64,000 nucleotides of DNA. Source: Phlebiopsis flavidoalba (Eukaryota > Basidiomycota > Agaricomycetes > Polyporales > Phanerochaetaceae). Below, in pieces: positions 46,280 through 59,100 of this stretch. Within the stretch, counting starts at the first letter, position 1. The number at the start of each line of letters is the position of its first letter. The stretch lies in the NCBI GenBank assembly GCA_035772785.1, contig JAOCPU010000027.1, positions 310,001-374,000 of the forward strand, written 5' to 3'. Made by a program: the position numbers and the translations under genes. A model generated the notes under the pieces. That model was not told where the DNA came from. It did no database searches and was given only the letters and a program-made list of their open reading frames with translations.

Positions 46280-47380
46280 ACATCACACTAATCACGCTAA
46301 GTGACTATCCGCGTTTCCGCGCCCATGGTCTATATCCTTATTTGTGTCAAATTCCACCCTTCAAGATACTCTGGGCAGTGATGTGCGCGCGAGTGCATAA
46401 AACTAAATGCAAGTCGCACGGTATTTGAACATTCAGCGAATATTCGCGTGCACAATAAAATCGGTCGGGGATTCTCACGGTAGGTTGCACAATCAGCAGC
46501 CAGTAGGAATGCACCATCACACGACCATCAACGTTGCATCAACGCTGGCTTACCTCGGTGCTGCTTCGGTGAGCGTGGCAGCTCCCCGGCCTCGCCGGAC
46601 TTGAGTTTTATCGTGTTAGCGCGCAGCGTGTTCCAGCAACGCCTAGCAAGGTTTTGCAAGCCATGACCACCACGACAAAATGTTGGATAGGACTGAGAGG
46701 TCTGGTTAAAGTTAAAGAAATATCTTGGCGCACGAGATTGAGAATATTGCTGACGTTGTAAAGACTACTTAAGGTGGGGTAGTAATACCAACGTACATGC
46801 CACCCCCAGCATCCCGGTGCGGTGCCGCTAATACTCGTGAAGGAGCCGATTCCATGAGATATACTCATCCCATAGCGTATTACACCCATTTCGTATCATT
46901 TTAAACTCACACAGGTCAAGTATCTTGGTTTTTTTGGCTTGTCTACCTCACTCAGAAGCAGGCATTACTCGTTAAGGTAAATGCAGTGATGGCATCATAA
47001 ATTCAACCCCCATTTGTTCTCATCGTGCCAAGAGCTTGAACAAACGTCTGTTGCTCTGAATATTCGCCGGGTTTCACATCACTGACTCTGGGCATGGATA
47101 ATACAAATTTTAGTCAATTCTCAGGTTAAACGAGTTGTTTACCTCGCGAATATTAACATCAGATGACTGCTTTGAACTCTCTTAGGCACTACTAAGTGCT
47201 GAATGCTGATCATATGCGGCCTGCCCACTGAAAACATGTTTTTGCTGCTCAGTGTGCTTCCCAAAAGTTAAATTGGGTAGATCTTATAGTCCTCAATAGC
47301 TTGCTTTGTGCTCACGCTTAGTTACAAGCTGTATATTGATCGACACGGATGACACCGACGCCGGCGCGGACGGTGACGCG
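46280..47380. other. non-coding interval between divergent genes
   Basis: No convincing gene. AT-richer than its surroundings and bounded by the two inverted GGCGGACA-rich elements. Together they could be a ~1.3-kb non-autonomous mobile element or simply two promoter elements with the sequence between. Confidence 0.45.
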
Positions 47381-47384
47381 GATA

Positions 47385-47560
47385 TGTCATGTCACGGCAT
47401 ATTCGTCACGCATGGGGCGGACATTCCGCGTCAAAGGGCGGACAACGGGGCGGACAGGGGGCGGACAGGGGGCGGAGGGGCGGAGTCTGGGGCGGAGGCC
47501 GGGACACAGGCGCGGTCGGAACCCCCATTTTAGGTATTTTCTCAAACTTTGTGGCGCTTT
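47385..47560 (+). repeat. GGCGGACA-rich element, copy B
   Basis: GATATGTCA, CACGC, GGGGCGGACA and several more GGCGGACA units, then GGCGCGG, CATTTT, and a TTTGTGGCGC ending. Copy A on the opposite strand has the same block order, including CATTT and TTGTGGCGC. It lies about 100-220 bases upstream of the Faf1-like start. Confidence 0.6.
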
Positions 47561-47652
47561 CCGCTGCAAGATGGATCCTTGAGTCTGCGCCTTAGTTTCA
47601 ACCATACCTCGTTCACTTGTTTACCTCACATCGTGCCCCGACCAAGAAAACT

Positions 47653-48767
47653 ATGGCAGAAGACAAGGAAGAGCTACTCCAGATGCTAAATGCATACGGG
47701 CAGGACTTCATGTCCTCGTTTGACTCTTCAATACTTGCGACCAAGCGGAAAGGTGGTCCGGAACCAGGTCCCAGCTCTTGGAAGAAACCTCAAAGTAGAT
47801 ATCACATCGTCTGAATGTGAGAAGGAGGACGAAGAGGAGTGGACTGGCTTTGGTGATTCGGAGAGTGAAGGAAGCGAAGAGGATGACTTGGCAAGTGCGG
47901 AGTTGCCCCTGCTTTAGATGCATCAAAATATTAAGAGGATACAGGCAGAGCTGGCTATACGGAAAGTTCAGCCGGGCCGGCCGTGATTGTTTTTCTCAGA
48001 ATCCAGAGGAACGGTCGGGACAGTCCAGGGAACATCGAAGACACAGCTGAAGGCCTTCATGGTGTGTACGTTTCATCCGCGCCCATGGGCCTCGCCTTCG
48101 TTATACTAACTACTCAGATAGTCATCCAAGTATCAAAAAATTACTCAAGCAACCCGCTGCTACTTCAAGAAAACGCTCCCCAGCCGATGAAGACGCCGAC
48201 GATTGAAATTGTATGTTGCCCCGAATGTCGACTAATGGGCTGATCCAACGGCAAAATATCCAGGTCCAATGCCCAAAACGACGCACTGCTACACAAACTT
48301 GTGCACACAAAATTCTCTCCGGCTCGTTGAACTCGGATCTTGAGCTGACTCCTGCTCAAAGACGGAAGGCCCTGGCTGGCCGCGTTCTCGAGGCGGCTCC
48401 GGACAGGCCAAGCTAGGAAAGGGCGAAAACCTCAGTACGTTCGAAAGAGCGCAACAAAGCAGCGAAGCATGTCAGAGATGGTCTTCTCGCAAAGCAGAAA
48501 GAAAGAAATCATCAGAAACTTGAAGAGGTACGTCTTCTGTCCGAAATGGTGTATTGAGGCTTCATACTCCTCTCAACAGGACCAACCACATGGGCCAAAC
48601 TATCACCCTGCTCTCAAGCAGTTGTTTGAGGGATGACGCGGTGCAGCAAAAGCCAAAGCAAAGAGGGAACGCGGATTAAATATGGGCGTCGCGTAAATTC
48701 TCTGGCGTTTGTGTGCTGAAGCTTATCAGTGCATGAGATCGCCTCCGCAACTGGACGATGTCAGTAA
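47653..48767 (+). CDS. FAF1: Faf1-like 40S ribosome biogenesis protein
   Basis: Nucleolar factor needed for 18S rRNA maturation in yeast; part of the Faf1/C1orf131 family of small-subunit processome proteins. The ATG at 47653 gives MAEDKEELLQMLNAYGQDFM, then an acidic block (EKEDEEEWTGFGDSESEGSE), a middle low-conservation region, ELTPAQRRKALAGRVLEAA and a basic helical part (ERNKAAKHVRDGLLAKQKER). The C-terminal signature is NYHPALKQLFE, RERGLNMGVGKF, and VLKL followed after one extra base (near 48725) by SVHEIASATGRCQ and stop at 48765-48767. The C-terminal RERGL-MGVG-F block is the strongest evidence. Several single-base frame breaks and possibly two introns occur. Confidence 0.7.
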
Positions 48768-51700
48768 GAGGTACCCAACGATAAGAACTGGAAGGGAAAG
48801 CTCCGGTAGCAAGGGTGCTGTTTTGCGTCTCACTGTAAAGGCATATGATGAAAGTTTATCGACAATAGAATATGCATGCGGATAATGAGAATGGCATATG
48901 TCCATAACTGTTCATGTTCATGTTATCAACACGCAACACGCATCAACCAGATGCGTTTCCCGAGCCCGAATATGATATTTCATCGTCGGCGACTGTGCTA
49001 CCGTGTGATCTTTGTAGTTGGATGAGCCCACTCGATACGCTTCTTGGGAGAACATCAGCTGGAGGTTGGGCAATGCCAAGAAAGCTACCTACCACTCATG
49101 CCCGGAGGGCCGCCTTCTGTAGAAATCGTCCCAAATGGACGACACTTGCTGAACCTCAAGACTCTTATGACCCGACTTGGTGTTGCTGCTGGTTACATGA
49201 CGAGGCTCATATGTCTCCCTGTTAGGTCGCGATTTCTTCGCGAAGACGTGCCCGAGTGTTGGCTTGACACGCACGGCTTCGTAGCAAATCCCAGCCCTTG
49301 TAACCAGTAACTTGCTCATGACAGACTTACGATGTAGTGCTAGGAGGGATGAACACCACATTATGGGTTGGAGAGGAAGAGGCCGGGACGACGATCAGAG
49401 TGAGCCTGGGATATTCCCGCCTGATCATAACTAACCGTTTCATTGATATCTCAAGTCGTGGACTGAGACAGCACAACTGACCGATGGTATTCTTGTTTCA
49501 ATTCCCCATTTAAAAAAAAAAAACGCGAGATCTGTGATGATCGTTTGGAATCTAGGTCGCCCATCGTAAATCCACTGCAAGGTGGTCACTTGTCTTGGGA
49601 ACACTTTTCATAAACAGCCGGCTCACCTGCGTCCACAGTCGATAGCCATGTTCCCGGTCCCGCGTACGCAAATCCTTCGGTCCGATCTATTAAGATACGC
49701 GCAATCTAGCGACCGACTTCGTCCTTCAAAGGCCGAGTCTACGGAACGACAAGTCAATCAAGGTGTACATGTTCGTCGTATCGAGCCTTGACCGTGTACC
49801 CCCAATCTCATTGCCATGGTCATCTTCAATGATTACTGGGACGCTGGCGTTGAGGCTTTGTAGCGTTCCACTGAAATCGCCAACCCTGGAAAAGCATGAG
49901 TGTTAATGTGCACTCATGGTACCAACGGTTGGATGGCCAGGGGTCCTTGGCACAACAACTTGTGTTAGTTCATTTCCTGCGATCTCTTCGAAAACCACTG
50001 TAGTGCTAGCTCGCGCCAGGGATTCACCCAATTTTTTTTTTAATAATGTATTCCTTTTTGCACGTGGGCGCCCACACTGCTCAACGCGACGACGACACAA
50101 GGGGGGGGGGGGAAAATTTTTTTTAATCCTGTTTCTGTCTTCTCAAGGGAGCCGTCACTAGAAGCGAACTGTCGGGTTTTTTCTTCTCTGGACTTATTAT
50201 CACCCTCAAAGAGTACTTGAACTGAAAATTTTCAAAACCCCATCAGAGGCACAAATTACACGACCTACCGCACCCCTGGAATAGGTAATTTTTGTCCTGC
50301 TTCCTAGGATCGACGAACGACGCTCTGTTCGGCTCTCTGCCAAACGAAAACCCCGGTTTTGAACTAGCGGATCTTAACAAATTCCGGTTCAAACGCTTGT
50401 GAACCGACGTGTTGGGGGGGCACCAATACCGGTGGTTGATGCGAGCCAGCATACATGTTGCGCATGTTCAGCCGGCCTCATGAAGGCGTGAAGGCGTGAT
50501 AGAGGGGCAGAACGACGTCCCGTGGGGGGAATGTGCTGCGTGAGGTTCGTTTTTGGGGGAGAGATAATTAAACCTGGGGTCAGAAGGCCAGAGACCCCAT
50601 ACGTTCATAGACGGCAAAGCCTCTTTGTAGACGAGGACCAAAGAGCTCTATCTTTGCCTGATAGGACAGGCGCCCGTCCCTCACGAGCGTTAAGTGGTGA
50701 TCATAATAATCAACGGACGGAGTTATCGTTGACTCGGACAGTGCATTGAATAACCGTGGTGCGCGTATGAGGGGGGGTGCTGACGGGCGCGTTGTCTGTT
50801 CTGCTGGTGGTCTCCAAGACCGGAATACGACTCTGGATATTCCACTACCTCCTCTGCCCACTGAAGCGGCTATTCAGCCGGTTCGAACACTGAAATCGAC
50901 GGGAAGAACCTCACACTTCCTTGCGGGCTCCTGGCTTCATTCCAATGTATGGAGTCATGTTCCTCTGGGATGGGGAGGCCTGTCTATATGGTTGAGGTTC
51001 GTACTGTCCACGATCATACGATCATACACTGGCGTAGTCAGTGTGGTTGGCGGTGTATTCCCTTTGCGGCTGCTCCCTGTTCTTCCGTGAACGACCCAGG
51101 CGATGTATGGAAAATAAGACGGGGGCATGGACGGAGTATCTTGGATTAGCGGCGGACGGTTTCAAGAATATGTGAGAGTTGGAAAAGGATGGTGAACTCC
51201 CAGCCGGTTTTGGTTTTTTTGGGGTTTGGAGAGGTGGTCGGACGTTGAATTCAAAGGGGAACTTTCGAGCACATAAATGGAGGGCTACGAATTCCATCCG
51301 TTTGCCGATGTTGCATATCTTTCCCATAGGTGAAGACAATGAGGATTTTGCAACGAGGATAGCGCGAGGGTGCAGGACGCCTCTAGAACGCAAGTCAGCT
51401 CCTCACGCTACGACGATGATACCTCCGACTGCCTGCGTCTTGGCGCGTGGTGGAATGGGCAGAGACTGTTCGCCGGCATCATCGGGTTTCAGTGTGACCC
51501 TAACGTTGTAGGTATTCCGACGACCAAACCTTAACAATGGCACAGCGATCTAGGTTATGCACAAAGTCGGCATGCAACGAGGTTGCGACCAGGGGTTCGC
51601 GATGCTATAAGTCACATAGACTTTGTAGATCCACAATCTTTGATAGGGGCACTTCAACCAATTACCGCTCCACGCAGTTTTCTTCTGAGTGACCAAGTAC

Positions 51701-53481
51701 ATAGTTTTGGGGGACGAGCTTAATTAATAACTTCCTCGAGCTCTCGTGTGCCGCAAGCAGTCTATAGTATTCTGCAGGATTTGAAAGCAGTGCAGGGCTC
51801 GTCCAGAGAGAAGCCCGAGGTGACAATTACCGCCTCGTGACCTATCCCTGACAAAACGTCGGTTTTCAAAATTGAGGACTTGTAAGACGTGATGCCATAT
51901 TGCTGGCTACCGGCAGTAGCGCCGTCCTGGTCGAGTTGGTGGATCTGAAAGAAGAGCTTGGGACAACTTTGACGTGATCGGAATCGGGCTGTTCTTGGCA
52001 CAATTTGTCCCACATCAAAGGTATGTAGGGCTGCTGAAAAAAACTATGAGTCTGTCCCGTCAGAGCTCTGAGGCGACTGTTGAAGCGGCTCTGTGCTGTG
52101 TTTGTGCTGTCCTGCAGAGACACGCTGAGGATCCTTGCATAAATGGACAAGCTTGGGTTAGATAGCAAACGCGTTGTCCAGTTTATACAGAAGACTCACG
52201 CTACCCCGCCCTTGAGGGTGAAAGTTGCGCGCAATAGCGGGGACTTGATGCACTCACGTTTAGTGCTAAATACCAGCAATGGAAATGAACAGATACTGAC
52301 CCAATCAGAACTATGTGTCGCGTACCTCCCCTGGAGGGAAAAACCTTGTCCAGAGCACCCAATCGACTGAGGGTTAGGCTGCTCCTGCTTCCTTTTCTTG
52401 CCCGTAGAAGCCTTACTAAGCTCCCCTTTGAGGTCTTCAGTACGCAGCTTTGCGTCGAAGTGGAGCTAAACTTGACTGGATCCGAAGAGCCGTCAGTCCG
52501 TGTGTTACGAGACGTTCTACACACGCATAGGCGCAATCCACTTGTTCGGTTATATACAGAATGACAAAACACGCGCATTCCTAGGCAAAAAAAGAGACTA
52601 AGAGTGCTTTCGGCCTGTAATAAATGCGAAGAACTGTGCCTTTCGAGGATCTTTTTCCTGCTCCAAATTTCGGTGGTCTGACACTAATGCGTAATGCCGT
52701 TAAAATTCATGAATTTTGACACTCATCACCGCCAGCATGGGCCCAAGCCTATCAAGCAGGCGCTTTTCTCAATCTCCGCTTGAGAGCGCAAATCTAGATG
52801 GTCGTCTCCTGCGCTATTTATATCCCTTCATGTCATCAAACGGGTTGGAAGGTCGAAGGTTGGGCGAACTGAGAGTAGCGTCGTATTACATCACGTCGGC
52901 AGGGGTAGAGGCTGCGGCGACATATGACATCCGGGACTCATACACTGAGTGCGTTAGTGGGCCGACCTAGGTAGAAACCAGGGTTTTTAGGCGTAGGGTC
53001 CTGGTCACAGTCTGGCGCAAAGTGAACTGAAGCAGTAGTTATCGTGGTGTGTGAACGCATGAGCGCGGACTTTGGAAGCACTTTTTGTGCAGATGCGATC
53101 CGTGAGCATCCATACCATTCGCCCTGTCAAATGGTGATTGATTGAAAGCAAGTGTATTCAATCTTAATGAACCCTAGCCTTTCAGCATTTTACTTCGCCG
53201 AGCGCTGCCAGACATGTGCAGTCTATGACTGTGCTCATGCTCAAAGTATGCTTTCTGTTTCAGGTGTCCCGGTTGAGTCCAACTTGAGGGACGATGATTG
53301 GTCTTGTGTGACGTGCGTTGGATTGTGATAAAGATTTCAGCTCAGACAGGCGAGAAGATCAGAATTGATAACCTTCGGATGTGGCAATTCACCAAGTTCG
53401 ACACGGACAGCGCAGTCCCGTCAATCGATCCAACTTAGTAATAACGTATAGCAATGGCAGTTAGAGTGACAAATAATCTGC
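48768..53481. other. unresolved 4.7 kb, no gene recognised
   Basis: Protein-like segments on both strands but no nameable family. Plus strand 51180-51340 and minus strand 52500-52380 (EDLKGELSKASTGKKRKQEQ) look coding in composition. A run of 12 G at 50101-50112 is followed by A and T runs. No RNA gene or long repeat was found. Confidence 0.35.
49560..50060 (-). CDS. possible N-terminal part of an unrecognised gene
   Basis: Reading right to left: SLARASTTVVFEEIAGNELT and QVVVPRTPGHPTVG, a GTACCA..CAG intron of about 37 bases, then VGDFSGTLQSLNASVPVIIE with DDHGNEIG, and further on NRSDRRICVRGTGNMAIDCG. The alternation of strands and turns suggests a beta-rich domain. I do not recognise the family, and its 3' end is not defined. 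Confidence 0.3.
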
Positions 53482-56101
53482 TCAGTGGGTTGTAAGTAAA
53501 GTGAGGGTTTCTGCGCAGCACGTGAGCTCCTAGTCTGAATTCTAGCGACCGTCATGTGTCTGCTTACTCCTTATCTGTGTCAAGTCGAGAAAAGCGTGGT
53601 GTTGCCTATCTTTCTCGACATCCGCCTCAGGTCCAACCGTTCCTTGTTTTCATAGTCTCCAACAGTCTGCGCTTCTGTCCGTTCAGATCGGAATGTTCAC
53701 CCAACGGATGACCAGACACAACATGAATGAAGATACGCAGAGCAAAATGAGGAATAGCCGTTTTGCCGGGGATGTAGGATTAGGAGCATCCTGGGCTGAA
53801 ATGTCTCGGACCCTATGATGTTGCCTATAGCAGAAACGCAGCGAGCGTCATTGCATTTACTGTTACCGATTTCTTTGTGTGTCCGTCTAGTATTGCTAGC
53901 ATTGTAGGCGTAAACAATGGCGCAAAGAGAGCTGCCGAAAAAGGTCACGATGTAGTTGCCTACATCAAGTGTGGTATTTTTTTTTTTCAATATCGCGCCG
54001 CGTTCATATCCTATACGCTCACCAAAGAGGAGAGCACCTTTATTCTGGGGAACGGACTTTAGCCCGACAAAGCAGACTGAACCATATTATTGTTTGGGAA
54101 TACAGTGCCAACAGACGATCGGTAGCATCCGTTCTCCCTTGCCAAGAAGTCAATGTCCTGGCCATTATCAACACACATCGATACGATACGAAACAGCTTA
54201 CATAATAATCCGAGTACCATCCACACACAGGGCACTGCGATCATATCCCCTAACTGCTCCAATTGCGAAGAGAGGGATCAACGCTTGTTGGGAACTAACG
54301 TTGACATTATTCATCAGACGTCTGTGTGAGGACTACCACTTGGTCAAGCGGGGGTAGTAGCAAGAAGCTCTCAACACAGACGCGTGTCATATACCAATAG
54401 CTCTACTGAATTGGTGAGTATGTAATCATGAACAACACACTATCTTCGTACCTTTTAAGTAATGTATGTTTCGCAACTACAAGTTTGAGATTGCCTCGGA
54501 TGGGGAGAAGTTTCACCATTTGCCAGAATTGAGATACGCATTGTATGAGGCTCCCGGAGTTTAACTCAGGGCGTTCCGTTGTGGTCATCGCAGCTACGTC
54601 AGGAATACTACTCAGTCCATGATTCCAGTTCATCAACCCCCCCCCCCCCCTGGTGAGGAACACTCACTCCAGTGAGTGTCAACACGACGATCAGCCTACG
54701 AAACGAATATCCAAGAAAGCTTCGATAACTTGTTGTCGTAAAATTGAACACTTTATTCCTCTGTCCCCCCGCCTTGATCATCGCGCCCTATACGTATCCA
54801 CTGCAATGATGACGTTCCTGTCTAGAAAGGAAGTAGTGGCGTGTTAAGAGGAATGAGGTCAGGCATCAATACAATTGACGGTGATTCCCGACCACAAATT
54901 GCAAGCCGCCGGTGAGCAAATACATGGATCTTATAAGGCGCAATAGCTGCCCCAACGTCAAAAGAGATGCCCTAGAGTGAGAAATTCAAGTGAAGTCAAC
55001 AAAGTCTGGCGAGTCTTCTAGTAATATACGCACGTAGGCCACGAAACCTCCAAATATTCCTGAGACCCCATTCTATGTAACGATCGAGCGCCTTCCAGAG
55101 AAGAGACAATCCTTCAGCATACCATCAGGTAGAGAAACCAGAGATGCGTCGAGCCTCCAAAAGTTGTAGGATTCATGAATATTCATGGACGTGGACGAGT
55201 CCCAGAGCGATACTCACCTGTTCCGTTTTCGTGTAAAACATAGAAATAATGAGAATCAATATCGGAGCCACACAACTCTCCAGTGCCCCTGTCAGATATT
55301 TTGCTGAGAACACGTATGATGCTTCTGAGCGGAAAGTATACCTAGGAGCAGCCTGAGTACGAAGAACGGGCCAAATGATTTGGGCACCGCGTGTAGCATC
55401 ATGATAATACCCCACAGGAACACGTTGACCCCAAGGTATTTGCCCAGCCTGAGCCTTTGCGAGATGTACATCGTCGGAAAAACCCAAACGAGAAATCCTA
55501 AAGGCGATCAGATAGTTACGGAGGTGGATCATTGAGAAATCTGACCGAGATAGAAAGCAAGCGCGATGAGATTGTAGTGCTGGCCCATCACAAATTTAGC
55601 TTGTCTCTACGATGGTGGGTAGCTGAGTCGCTTTACCTGACCAGTAACAGGTAGACCCATGATGCTGACATACAATTGAGCATACGGACTAGAACAGTCC
55701 AAGGCTGAGCACTGACCTCGCGTAATTGAGAACATTCTTGTCGCTTCGGGTGAACTTTAGTAATCGATAGGACTAGGATGATGTTTCGAAAGATGGTGAC
55801 TTACAGGTATTGCGAGCAATAGACCGCTTGGCAAAGTGGCGGAATCACCCAATCCTGTGCGTATTTTCGTAGCAGCCTTCGAGATGTATTACTCAGAACG
55901 GACTCACCAGCTTACGCCTGACCTTGAGATACTCTTCCTCAGTGAAGGTCTCTGCTCTTTCAAGCCCCACAAGTCGTAACGCCTCATCCTTATCGTTCAG
56001 GTCTAATGACGTGACCGATGATTCTCTAGCCTTCTCCGAATTCATCAGTACGGGGACAGTGGTATCAACCTTTGCCATGATTTTAACCATCGCGCCAGAG
56101 A
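53482..56101 (-). CDS. MFS anion:cation symporter (allantoate-permease type), copy 3
   Basis: Read on the minus strand: MVKIMAKVDTT at 56101, then SLDLNDKDEALRLVGLERAE, FTEEEYLKVRRKL (the usual N-terminal tail before helix 1), VWVFPTMY-like residues, and SCVAPILILIISMFYTKTEQ (near 55285-55225). Near the end are VIVYAYNASNT-like residues with GHTKK-type loop remnants, IGNIIGSETFQPR and PGKTA. The cytosolic tail is GWT, EADVEKDRQHHAFLDLTDK, an intron, and NPHFTY with the stop near 53482. This combination identifies the Dal5-like subgroup. Substrate unknown. The start may be at 56117 instead. It is followed upstream by copy 4 in the same orientation. Confidence 0.85.
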
Positions 56102-56464
56102 GCAATGAAAAACACAACCTCCGGGCTCAGCTTGGAAGAGCTCCATTTATGCATTTGGAGGACGCTAGCATTTAGGCAGCAGCTGGGAATTTTCAACTCC
56201 TCTGCAATGAAGTCACGAGCTTTGCGGCACGGGGAGAGATTGCCGTGAGTTCAGAGGAAGATACCCATGCGTGTTCAACGAGACACTCACTCCTTATTCA
56301 ACCTACGCCTTAGCATGAAGGAGCCTGAAGTGTAAGTTCGCTTGCCAGAATCGGGACGTTGCGTTCTCATTGCGATGCCGCTCAAAGATTGCGGCAGCTA
56401 GAACCTCAGCGTTAGTATCACACGGCGTTGATTCTTGGGAACAGGAAACAACTACTTGTACAAC

Positions 56465-59100
56465 TTAGGAAACGTACACGAAGAACGGGTTTTTCTAACG
56501 ATTTCGCGTCAGTAGTGTGCACGCCTGAATGGGGTTGTTGGGGAGAACCGTACTGTTGTCTGTCAGATCCATGAAAGCGTGTCGTTCCGCGCTCCCTTCT
56601 AATATCTTCCGGTGAAGTCATTTCCGTTACGTTGCGGACCTTTTGCTTCCTCTAGTTTTCGTCTGCTTCGTCTTGTTCATACGAATGTTAATCCAGCGCA
56701 AGGAGTGCAGACAACAGATGAAGATCATGCGGCCCGTGAGAAGTACCAATATGGCTATCCGTTTCCCTGGAATATAGGCGGAGCGTCACTTGGGCTGGAA
56801 AATTTCGGTGCCCCAATGATATTTCCTAAGACGTAAGGACACCATCGTCATCGAGTTGATCGTGTTCTGAGAAAAAGTAAGCGCTGAGTTCCAATCTCTA
56901 GACAACACTTCAAGAGGCACACCTTGCTTAGTGTGGCCGCTGGTGTTGCTGGCGTTATAAGCGTACACCGTCGCAAGACGCACTAACCGAAAGTGCCAAT
57001 GAGATATGTGGCTTGGACCGACACCACGTGTCAGCAGCAAATAACCAGTCCCATCAATGAGTCTACCGACCAAAAAGCAAGACACCCTTCTTGCCGGAGT
57101 CGTTGAGCCCAATAAGCATGGCTTGCATCCGACGATCGTTGGGACCAAAGGCGTACACGATCAGGCGTCATCACGCGATATCGGTCGATCCCTAAAAATG
57201 ACGCGTGAGCTGGTTTCTATCGTCCCAGAGAATTAGCGTAGTCTCTTACAATCTGTCCGAGTACCAACCGCAGAACAACGTCATCATAGAGGCAACCAAC
57301 ACCTCCTGGAGTGGGAAAAGAATGAGTGTCTGCATTTGACCTGTTTCACAAACCGTTATCAGTTGAGGGTCAGAGTAAAACCAGGGTTCTGGACAAACAG
57401 TATAACCGAAAATCGTTCGATGATGACATCTGCCTGACTGCTCATGTGGCGGGCCCGTCGTAAAGCGTGAGCGCATCTAATAGAAGGTAAGACCTCGATA
57501 GTAAACACTTTTAAAAGTTGCACTTCAATGTACCCCCAGCAATTAGGGAAAGTGCTCCGGCTGGAACGATAGGATTTAGAATCCTTAGGAGATGCTAGGA
57601 ATGTTAAGGAAACGGGACCCTGACTCCATTAAATGTCCCGTTTCAGCCACGATGTCGAGCAAAATACAGAACGTCACTTGTAACGGCTTTGATGATCTGA
57701 TACTTATTCCAATTGCTTGCGTTCGACTGCGTACCAAACGCTGAATCATTACACGCACACCGCAGCTAGCGCGGCACTGATACGTTCTTCTTTCGTCAGG
57801 ACGCCGGCTATGAACCGGAGAGTCCGAGGTAGCCATTATAAGCACGGCGAATCTCCGAAGGAGGGATGGCAAAAGACCCGCCAAGGAGGAGGTAGATGAA
57901 TCTTGTAGGGAGCGAGGAAGTTTCCGTAGTAGAAAGTAGATAACATACAGCCACGAAGCCACCGAAGACTGAGGTAAAGTCCACATTCTACTAGAGTGCA
58001 TCAAATCACCGACTAGAGCTCGTAAGAATGACATATCGCGCACCATAACATAGAACCATGATACGCGCTTGGCCTAGAGTAATCCAATTAGAGGGGCTTG
58101 ACGCCTTGATGGGATATTCGACGTATAACTGTTCATCCTTCTTGTAAAAAACATGGAGACAATGAAGGCACCCAAGATGAGGTTGCTAAACACAGCATTC
58201 GCACATGCCAGGGAGGGAAACGGGGAGAGGCAAAGAATGCCTTGAAAGATGTCGTAGAAGCATGAAACATAAGGATGGGCGCCCCCAAACAACCGATGTC
58301 TCACACCTAGTGACGGAGACCAGAAGATCAGTTAAGTGGCGGACCACGGACGTGAGTTTCGCACCAAGATATTTTTGCGACGCGGAGTTTTCTGTGAGTA
58401 TGTACACGGTAGGAAACTCCCAGACCAAAAACCCATGGCCAGACAGCTGAGTGAATGTCACAGCGACAACGTGACATCGAGCGTACCGCGTGAAAAAGGC
58501 TAGAGAAACTAAGTGTAGTGATAGGCCTTTGATCGGTAGTCCCATGATGCTGTGCAAACGTGTTCAGACGGGCTGTTGGGTTGGTGGCTGAGAGCTAGGA
58601 CCGGACCTAGCATAGTTTGGAGACGTCTTGTCGCGGTTTGCACAGGTAAGTCATAGTTCTGGTTCGCATACTCGAGCAGACATACAATAAACTGGGTAAA
58701 AGTAGGAACGGGCCGCGCAGATCGGTGGGAATGATCATATCGCAGGGTTTGTTACGTAATCCGACCTGCCTAGATGACAGAGGCTCCTCACAAGCTTGCG
58801 AAGTGAAGGCGTTTGTTGTACTCCTCGCTGATGAACTGCTGCGCTGCGCTCCCTGGCCCACAAGTTTCCGGTGACTTCGTCTCCGTCCGACGGTCATCGG
58901 ACCTACTCTGTTCCGACACCGACCTCGGAGGTCTACGACATGCTTCTCGTCTACGCGGAGAAAGAGTCGGAACACCTTTCCTGATCGCTGTGGATTCGGG
59001 ACGAGAGCGTCCATGGCTCTGGTCTGAACGTAGGGGACTTGGCCAAAGGACCAAATGGTAGGTTTAGAAGCACCGTTGAAGACGACCACAAGACTGGCCA
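56465..59100 (-). CDS. MFS anion:cation symporter (allantoate-permease type), copy 4
   Basis: Tandem neighbour of copy 3. Recognisable blocks from right to left: QFISEEYNKRL in the N-terminal tail (58850-58815), a region for helix 1, SIMGLPIKGL and LVSLAFF (58556-58490), HGFLVWEFPTVYI, SQKYLGA, and GMCECC for helix 5. Near the C-terminus come YAYNASNTSGHTK (56965-56925), TINSMTMVS, GTEIFQP, YIPGK-like residues and LRWINIRMNKTKQTKTRG. The tail is TSPEDIRRER with FMDLTD, an intron, and KNPFFVYVS, stop at 56465. The last intron falls inside the DLTD..NP block as in copy 3, so the two genes are duplicates. The start is approximate. Confidence 0.85.
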
